From Streptomyces chrestomyceticus JCM 4735 (GTDB lineage Bacteria > Actinomycetota > Actinomycetes > Streptomycetales > Streptomycetaceae), in NCBI RefSeq assembly GCF_003865135.1, contig NZ_BHZC01000001.1:8866001-8930000 (forward strand): a stretch of DNA of 64,000 bases. Direction: 5' to 3'. The position numbers and the translations under genes were made by a program. Shown piece after piece: positions 58,855-64,000 of this stretch. The notes under the pieces are model-generated. The model made no database searches. It was not told the origin of the DNA and saw only the letters and a list, made by a program, of their open reading frames with translations. Position 1 is the stretch's first letter; every line of letters begins with the position of its first letter.

Positions 58855-59616
58855 ATGACAGGCTCCGCAGGGCCCGTTCCTCGGCTGGACGCGGTCGAGC
58901 TCAAGGCCACGTTCTCCGGCGCGCGGGCGGAGGTGGCCGCCAAGGCTCTGGCACCGGACGACGGGGGCGTCTGGTGCCAGGTCTTCTTCTGCGAAGGACC
59001 CCGGCACCGCCATCCGGGCGAACTGCCGCTGCTGGAGGCCGGCGTGATCCTGCGCCTGCGGTCCCGCCAGGGGAAGAAGGGCGACACCACGGCCAAACTC
59101 CGGCCCTGCCGCCGGGCCCGGGTCCCCGCCCACTGGCTCGACTTCCACCGGCACGGTGACGACGAACTCCGCCTGGAGAGCGACTGGGCGGGCGAGCGCC
59201 AGGTCCTCGCGGCCTCCCTCACCCGCACCCGGGACCGCCAGGACATCGACGCGGTGACCTCCGGGCACCACCCGCTGCACACCGCCTTCTCCACCGCCCA
59301 GGAACGCTTCCTCGCCGACTGCGCCGACCTCGCCGTCGACTTCCGGGAGCTGACCGTGTACGGGCCGGTGCGCGCCCAGCGCTGGCACGACGTCCGCCGC
59401 CGGCACCACGAACTGACCGTCGAACGCTGGTCGGTGACTCCGCGCACCGGACCACCGCTGGACTGGCTGGAAGTCTCCGAGCGGGTGGAGCCGGAGGGCT
59501 CCGAGGTCGTCCGGGCGTCCCTGCTGGCCCTGCTGCGGCAGTTGGGGCTGGAGCCGGACCTCGACCACGAGAGCAAGACCCGGCGCGTCCTGGAGGCGCT
59601 GACCAGAGACGCGTGA
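58855..59616 (+). CDS. CYTH-like domain protein
   Basis: 253 residues. The opening VELKATFSG, then CQVFFCEGP, LLEAGVILRLRSRQGKKGDT and TAKLRPCRR, is the strand pattern of CYTH/triphosphate tunnel enzymes: basic residues in R-x-R and K-L-R, though the usual E-x-E-x-K at the start is reduced to E-L-K. The tunnel may therefore bind an anion without classic catalysis. GGGGGG lies before ATG 58855. Divergent from the LAL regulator, with a 195-bp gap. Assignment is tentative. Confidence 0.5.
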   Translation: MTGSAGPVPRLDAVELKATFSGARAEVAAKALAPDDGGVWCQVFFCEGPRHRHPGELPLLEAGVILRLRSRQGKKGDTTAKLRPCRRARVPAHWLDFHRHGDDELRLESDWAGERQVLAASLTRTRDRQDIDAVTSGHHPLHTAFSTAQERFLADCADLAVDFRELTVYGPVRAQRWHDVRRRHHELTVERWSVTPRTGPPLDWLEVSERVEPEGSEVVRASLLALLRQLGLEPDLDHESKTRRVLEALTRDA

Positions 59617-59916
59617 CGGCATGCGGGGGAGGTGGGCAGCATGGGGGGAGTGCCGTTGCACCGGGCCGGCGCCAAGGCGCGCCCGTCACACCCACCCCAC
59701 GCCCCCGGTCTTCCCCCGGGCCCCGCCGGGCAGGCCACCGCGCTGGCCTTCAGCGGCGACGGCCGCTGGCCGGCCACGGGTGGCGGCGACCGGATCCAGG
59801 TGTGCGACGCCGACGGCCGGATCCGCGCGTGGTCCTGGCATGACCGAAACCACCCGCACCACCGCAACCACCGACAGCCCCCACGGGCCGCCCACCGACT
59901 GGACAAGGAGGCCGTC
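59617..59916. other. 300-bp region with a WD40-like remnant
   Basis: A short frame at about 59730-59840 encodes ALAFSGDGRWPATGGGDRIQ and an RIRAW, close to one blade of a WD40 propeller like those of the nSTAND protein at 608-4372. It has no own start context or full blade set and runs in frame into the next gene, so it is best read as a relic. Confidence 0.45.
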
Positions 59917-60294
59917 ATGGCCTATCCGCCAGGCCCGCCCGGCGAGGACTGGGGCGGCCACGCCCCCTGGACCGGACAGTCCCAGCCACCGCCCACCGGG
60001 CCCCCGCATCCGCCCCAGCAGCCGCAGTACGGCCCTGGGTACCAGCAGTACGCCAGGCCGCCCCAGACCTACCTGATCCCGGCGATCCTGGTGACGCTCT
60101 TCTGCTTCCTGCCCACCGGTGTCGCCGCCATCGTCTTCGCCACCCAGGTCAACGCCAAGGCCGGCGCCGGTGACTGGGCCGGTGCCGAGGCGGCGTCGGG
60201 CAAGGCGAAGCTGTGGACGTTCATCAGTCTCGGGATCGGCCTCTTGGCCGGCCTCCTCATCATCCTGACCAACGCCGCGGGCGGCGGCTACTGA
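59917..60294 (+). CDS. CD225/dispanin-family small membrane protein
   Basis: 125 residues. Pro/Gln/Gly-rich N-terminus (~45 residues), then two hydrophobic segments: LIPAILVTLFCFLPTGVAAI and LWTFISLGIGLLAGLLIIL. Between them VFATQVNAKAGAGDWAGAE is the conserved dispanin loop (QVN then A-G-D). AAGGAGG is 6 nt before ATG 59917. An upstream in-frame extension is rejected because it covers the WD40 relic. Bacterial members are uncharacterised membrane proteins, sometimes linked to secretion or stress. Confidence 0.85.
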   Translation: MAYPPGPPGEDWGGHAPWTGQSQPPPTGPPHPPQQPQYGPGYQQYARPPQTYLIPAILVTLFCFLPTGVAAIVFATQVNAKAGAGDWAGAEAASGKAKLWTFISLGIGLLAGLLIILTNAAGGGY

Positions 60295-60453
60295 ACGGGC
60301 CCGCGCCGCGCCCGGCCTCCTCTGCCCGGCTGCGGCACCTTTTCGCGGGGCGGACAGCGGCAGACAGGTGATATCCCGCGCGCCCGGTGCGCCCGCCCGG
60401 GAGATGCGGGCAGCTTCCTGGTGTCCGGACCACCAGCGAGGTGCAGGAGTTCC

Positions 60454-62445
60454 ATGACGACGACGGCCGACGACGCGGCGAGGGAGCAGAGCCCGCTCCC
60501 GGCGGGGCCGACGGGCATCAGTTTCGCCCGCCCCCCGTCCGACGGTACGGAGGAAGCGGCTCGGAGCGCGGTGCTGCGGGCCACGGACCACCTGCTGGCC
60601 CGGCAGCACACCGGGGGCTGGTGGGAGGAGAACTTCGGCACGGACGTGAGCTACGACGCCCACGACCTGTTCCTCCGGCACCTGCTGGGCGTCCTGGACG
60701 AGCGGGTGGCCGTCGCGAGCGGCCGGTGGATCCGGTCGCAGCGGAGCGCGGACGGCTCCTGGCCGCTCGTCTTCGACGGCGCCGGCCACCTCGGGACCAC
60801 CGTCCAGGCGTACGTGGCGCTCCGGCTCGCCGGGCACCGTCCGGACGAGGAGCACATGCTCCGGAGCGCGGCACGGGTACGCGAGCTGGGCGGGGTCGCG
60901 GCCGCCCCGCTGGAGGCCCGTATGTGGCTCGCCATGCTGGGCCTGTGGAGCTGGGACGACCTGCCCGAGGTCCCGCCGGAGATCATCGCCCTGCCCAAGT
61001 GGGCACCGCTGAACATCTATTCCTTCGGCTTCGTGATGCGCCAGGCGCTCGTCTCCCTCAGCATCATCAGCGCGCACCGGTTCGTACGGCCGGTCCCCTT
61101 CGGCATCGACGAGCTCTTCGCCACGTCCGACGGCACCGACGCCGCGCTCCGTACGCCGGCCCCGGTCTTCGGCTGGGAGGGCGTCTTCCGGCGTGCGAAC
61201 ACCGCGTTGCGCGCCTATCGCAGAGTCACGCCCCGCCCGGTGCGCAGGACCGCGACGCGCGCGGGGGCCCGCTGGCTGCTCGAACGGCAGGAGGCGGACG
61301 GCAGCTTCGGGGCGTGCACCCCCATCACCACCTGGGTGGTCATCGCCCTGTATCTGCAGGGGTACTCCACGGATCACCCGGTGCTCCAGGCCGCCTTCGG
61401 CTTCCTGGACGACTGCGCCTCCTGGCCCGCGGACGGTGTACGGAAACTGCAGACCGTGCACAGTCCGGTCTGGGACACCTGCCTGTCGATCACGGCACTG
61501 CGCGACGCCGGCCTGCCCGCCAGCCACCCCGCGCTGGTCAAGGCCGCGGACTGGCTGCTGACCCGGCAGACCGACCGGCCCGGCGACTGGGCCGTACGGC
61601 GGCCCCGCCTCGCTCCCGGAGGGTGGTCCTTCCAGTTCCACAACCAGAACTACCCCGACCTCGACGACACCTCCGAGGTGGTCCTCGCACTGCTCCGCGT
61701 CGACCACCCCGAACCGGCACACGTCGACGGGGCCGTGCGCAGGGCGGCGCGGTGGTGCCTGGGCATGCAGAGCGCGAACGGGGGATGGGGGGCCTTCGAC
61801 GCCGACAACACCAGCTCCCTGCCCAGCAAGCTCCCCTTCTTCGACTTCGGCGAGTACTGCGCCGACCAGCCGACCGCCGATGTCACGGCCCACGTGGTGG
61901 AGATGCTGGCGGCCCTCGGCATGGAGCGCGACCCCGCCACCCGGCGCGCCGTGCGCCGGCTGCTCGGGCAGCAGGAGGACAGCGGCGCGTGGTCCGGCCG
62001 CTGGGGAGTCAACCACGTCTACGGCACCGGCAGCGTGCTGCAGGCCCTCGCCGCCGCCGGGACGCCCGGTGACCATCCCGCCGTCCGGCGTGCGGTCGGC
62101 TGGCTGACGTCGGTGCAGAACGAGGACGGCGGGTGGGGTGAGGACTGGGAGTCGTACGCCGATCCGGAGCGCCTCGGCCGTGGTCCCTCCACCCCGTCGC
62201 AGACCGCCTGGGCGCTGCTGGGGCTGCTCGCCGCGGGGGAACACGACAGCGACGCGGTGCGCGCCGGGGTGCGCCGGCTGACCGACCGGCAGACGGACGC
62301 CGGGACCTGGGAGGAACCGCAGTTCACCGGCGTACTCGTCCCCCGGGCCGTGGCCTGTCGCTACGGGTACTACCGGCACGTCTTCCCCCTCATGGCCCTG
62401 GCCCGTTACGCCCACCGGCCCGGCCCGGAGGACGACAGGGCCTAA
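60454..62445 (+). CDS. Squalene-hopene-cyclase-type class II terpene cyclase
   Basis: 663 residues. Protonating motif DLDDT (Asp 402, 404, 405), preceded by GGWSFQFHNQNYP. QW-type motifs recur (GSWPLVFDG, GSFGACTP, GGWGAFDADNT, GAWSGRWGVNHVYG, GGWGEDW). The C-terminus, where hopene cyclases have an aromatic FP-x-x-FY segment, reads VPRAVACRYGYYRHVFPLMA, so two stabilising Phe and one Tyr are replaced while the later Tyr remain. AGGAG is 4 nt before ATG 60454. No hpn genes are present; instead a leftward ABC-2 exporter pair overlaps its end. It may make a product with fewer rings or use a shorter polyprene. Confidence 0.9.
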   Translation: MTTTADDAAREQSPLPAGPTGISFARPPSDGTEEAARSAVLRATDHLLARQHTGGWWEENFGTDVSYDAHDLFLRHLLGVLDERVAVASGRWIRSQRSADGSWPLVFDGAGHLGTTVQAYVALRLAGHRPDEEHMLRSAARVRELGGVAAAPLEARMWLAMLGLWSWDDLPEVPPEIIALPKWAPLNIYSFGFVMRQALVSLSIISAHRFVRPVPFGIDELFATSDGTDAALRTPAPVFGWEGVFRRANTALRAYRRVTPRPVRRTATRAGARWLLERQEADGSFGACTPITTWVVIALYLQGYSTDHPVLQAAFGFLDDCASWPADGVRKLQTVHSPVWDTCLSITALRDAGLPASHPALVKAADWLLTRQTDRPGDWAVRRPRLAPGGWSFQFHNQNYPDLDDTSEVVLALLRVDHPEPAHVDGAVRRAARWCLGMQSANGGWGAFDADNTSSLPSKLPFFDFGEYCADQPTADVTAHVVEMLAALGMERDPATRRAVRRLLGQQEDSGAWSGRWGVNHVYGTGSVLQALAAAGTPGDHPAVRRAVGWLTSVQNEDGGWGEDWESYADPERLGRGPSTPSQTAWALLGLLAAGEHDSDAVRAGVRRLTDRQTDAGTWEEPQFTGVLVPRAVACRYGYYRHVFPLMALARYAHRPGPEDDRA

Positions 62446-63290
62446 CGGGACCGCCGCAGGGAGGTCCGCACGGCCGCCTCCGGCGGACCGGCCGCGGTCA
62501 CCGGTGCGGGAACCCCGGTGGCCGCGGCGCCCACCGCGCAGTGGGAGCGCGTGCGGACGTGGAAGACGAACAGGGCCGCGGCGCTGGTCGCGGCGGCCCA
62601 GGCGAGCGAGAGCAGGCTGTGCGACCAGGGGGTGCCGGAGGTGAACGCGGCGGCCAGCGTCAACTGGTTCGCGCCGTACAGGGGTAGCACTTCGAGGCCG
62701 GACAGGTCGACCACGGTGAAGACCGGGTTCTGCAGGCCGGTGTCGACCAGGCTGAGCATGATGACGAGGAAGAATCCCTCCAGCTCACCCCGGACCAGCG
62801 ACCCCAGCAGCAGACCGATGCCGCCGTACGCGAGACCGGCGCCGAACAGGCCGAGCGCCAGCGGGCCCAACTGCCGTACGGACACCGAGGCCCCCAGCAC
62901 GGCCACGGTGTACAGGGCCAGGAGAGCGGCGATGAGGGCGACGGCGGTGACCTTCGCCAGCAGCATGGGGACGCGGGGGTAGCCGGCCAGCAGCAGCCGG
63001 CGGTCCATCTCCCCGGCCTTGAACGTCTCCATGAACGTCACGAAGCCGGTGACCAGGGTGACGGCGGCGAGCGCGTTGACGACCTGGCTGACGTGGCTCG
63101 CCTGCGAGACGGCCTGGGTGCCGAGGGAACCCAGGGAAAAACGTACCTCCCGGTCCGAGGCGCACAGGCGGGCCACGGCGATCCACGCGGGAATGAAGGC
63201 GACCGCCAGGAGCAGGGCCATGCGGTTGCGCAACTGGCCGAGGAGCGTGCAGTGCAGCATCTCGGCGAACGCCGCCGGGTACGGCCTCAT
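62442..63290 (-). CDS. ABC-2 type transporter permease
   Basis: 282 residues with about six hydrophobic helices, the first MALLLAVAFIPAWIAVARLC and later AVTLVTGFVTFMETFKAGEM (the cytosolic coupling region). Its stop overlaps the cyclase stop on the other strand by 4 bp (TAG/TAA at 62442-62445). It starts inside the stop of the ATPase gene (ATGA). Together they form an exporter, perhaps for a lipid or terpenoid. Confidence 0.85.
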   Translation of the reverse strand: MRPYPAAFAEMLHCTLLGQLRNRMALLLAVAFIPAWIAVARLCASDREVRFSLGSLGTQAVSQASHVSQVVNALAAVTLVTGFVTFMETFKAGEMDRRLLLAGYPRVPMLLAKVTAVALIAALLALYTVAVLGASVSVRQLGPLALGLFGAGLAYGGIGLLLGSLVRGELEGFFLVIMLSLVDTGLQNPVFTVVDLSGLEVLPLYGANQLTLAAAFTSGTPWSHSLLSLAWAAATSAAALFVFHVRTRSHCAVGAAATGVPAPVTAAGPPEAAVRTSLRRSR

Positions 63291-63922
63291 CGGGCGGTCT
63301 CCTCGGTCTCCAGGCGGCCCTGGCGCAGTTGGCGGACCGCGTCGAAGTGGTGCAGGTCGTGCAGCAGGTGCGAGACCACGACGATCGATCGGCCCGCGTC
63401 GCGCAGACGGGCCGCCAGCGCCCAGAAGCGCTGGTGGGTGTCCCAGTCGAAGCCCTGGTAGGGCTCGTCCAGCACCAGCAACTGCGGGTCGTGCATCAGG
63501 GCGATCAGCAGGTTCAGCTTCTGCCGCGTCCCTCCGCTGAGCTCCCCGGTCCGCCGCCGCCCGCAGCCGGCGAATCCCAGGACGTCCATCAGCTCGTGGG
63601 CCCGCGCCAGCGACGGCAGCCGGTAGGCTACCTGGAACAGCCGCAGATGCTGCAGGACGGTGAACGAGTCGTTCAGCACGGCCTGCTGCGGGCAGTACCC
63701 CACCGCCCCGGCGCGTATCACCGTGCCCCGGTCGGGTGTCAACTGCCCCACCGCGATGCGCAGCAGCGTGCTCTTGCCCGCGCCGTTCTCGCCGACCACA
63801 CCGACCAGCGCCCCGGGCGGTACGTCGAGGTCGGCGCCGCGCAGGACCTGCCTGCGGCCGTACGCCTTCCAGACGCCCTCGATACGCAGCCGTGACTGCC
63901 GTTGCGTGACCTCTGACGGCAC
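63287..63922 (-). CDS. ABC transporter ATP-binding protein
   Basis: 211 residues, short form. Walker A GENGAGKST (~43-51), Q-loop near YCPQQAV, signature LSGGTRQKL, Walker B LLVLDEPYQG, and the switch His in VVVSHLLHDL. GTG 63922 has AAAGGG 5 nt upstream. It pairs with the downstream ABC-2 permease. The gene upstream ends 13 bp before, so it belongs to the same operon. Confidence 0.9.
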   Translation of the reverse strand: MPSEVTQRQSRLRIEGVWKAYGRRQVLRGADLDVPPGALVGVVGENGAGKSTLLRIAVGQLTPDRGTVIRAGAVGYCPQQAVLNDSFTVLQHLRLFQVAYRLPSLARAHELMDVLGFAGCGRRRTGELSGGTRQKLNLLIALMHDPQLLVLDEPYQGFDWDTHQRFWALAARLRDAGRSIVVVSHLLHDLHHFDAVRQLRQGRLETEETAR

Positions 63923-63935
63923 ATGGGCCCTTTCG

Positions 63936-64000
63936 TCAGCGAAGTGTGTAGATGGAGGCGGCGAGGGCGAAGGTGTACCACTGCTCCACCAGGCGGTAGC
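63936..64000 (-). CDS. 3' end of an upstream operon gene (partial at window edge)
   Basis: On the minus strand the last 20 or so residues read YRLVEQWYTFALAASIYTLR before TGA (63938-63936). The rest lies outside the window. It is 13 bp from the ATPase start, so the gene is co-transcribed with the exporter. Family cannot be named from this fragment. Confidence 0.5.
   Translation of the reverse strand, partial: YRLVEQWYTFALAASIYTLR

Noticed and set aside
60454..62445. Calling the cyclase part of a hopanoid operon
   Set aside because: No hpn genes, phytoene/squalene synthases or radical SAM partner are present, and product-pocket residues differ.

Overview
This is about 74% GC DNA with dense genes, strong G/C third-position bias, many 4-bp ATGA/GTGA gene overlaps and GGAGG-type ribosome binding sites. 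Gene content is actinomycete: a SigB/F/G-type sigma factor, LAL-type LuxR and ANTAR regulators, sugar importers without their own ATPase, a bldA-type TTA codon, a squalene-hopene-type cyclase and a PKS/NRPS cluster. It fits a Streptomyces (or close relative) chromosome in an accessory, arm-like region. No rRNA, tRNA or CRISPR was seen.

Left part (1-14.8 kb): the 3' end of an unknown gene; a giant HTH-nSTAND-WD40 regulator (608-4372) with a perfect inverted repeat upstream; two very large unrecognised proteins that form a tight pair (4516-12405); a likely truncated SUKH-like gene; a SigB/F/G-type sigma factor; and a four-EF-hand calcium protein, closed by a strong terminator hairpin.

Biosynthetic cluster (14.85-26.96 kb): a divergent P450, then methyltransferase, imine-reductase-like enzyme, stand-alone A-T NRPS protein, KS-AT-KR-ACP PKS, and a type II thioesterase fused to a second P450. 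From the methyltransferase to the PKS all junctions are coupled. There is no condensation domain. The PKS frame lacks a stop at its expected end and stays open across the whole TE-P450 gene.

Signalling region (26.9-35.0 kb): a small secreted protein; a trypco2 protein divergent from a trypsin-like protease; a PknG-like kinase with a C-terminal helical (TPR-like) region; a four-TM GlnX-like protein; a GlnH-like lipoprotein split by a frameshift; and a TetR regulator of gamma-butyrolactone-receptor type. This resembles the mycobacterial glnX-glnH-pknG sensory unit with a protease/trypco2 module attached, possibly as a protease-kinase fusion.

Transport and metabolism (35.0-45.7 kb): two carbohydrate ABC importers without ATPases. 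One is coupled to a tandem-GNAT acetyltransferase. The other sits in a DeoR-regulated operon ending in a polyol dehydrogenase. An alpha/beta hydrolase lies between them.

Right part (46-64 kb): a single-gene toxin-antitoxin-like protein whose HigB-like toxin half appears interrupted by a long helical insert; an erythromycin-esterase-family enzyme; a MITE-like element inserted exactly at the stop codon of an SDR gene; a GAF/Fis regulator with a TTA codon and a palindromic candidate operator; a PGM1-like ATP-grasp ligase coupled to an ANTAR-GAF protein; an LAL regulator; a CYTH-like protein; a CD225/dispanin protein; a squalene-hopene-type cyclase with a changed C-terminal pocket; and an ABC-2 exporter.
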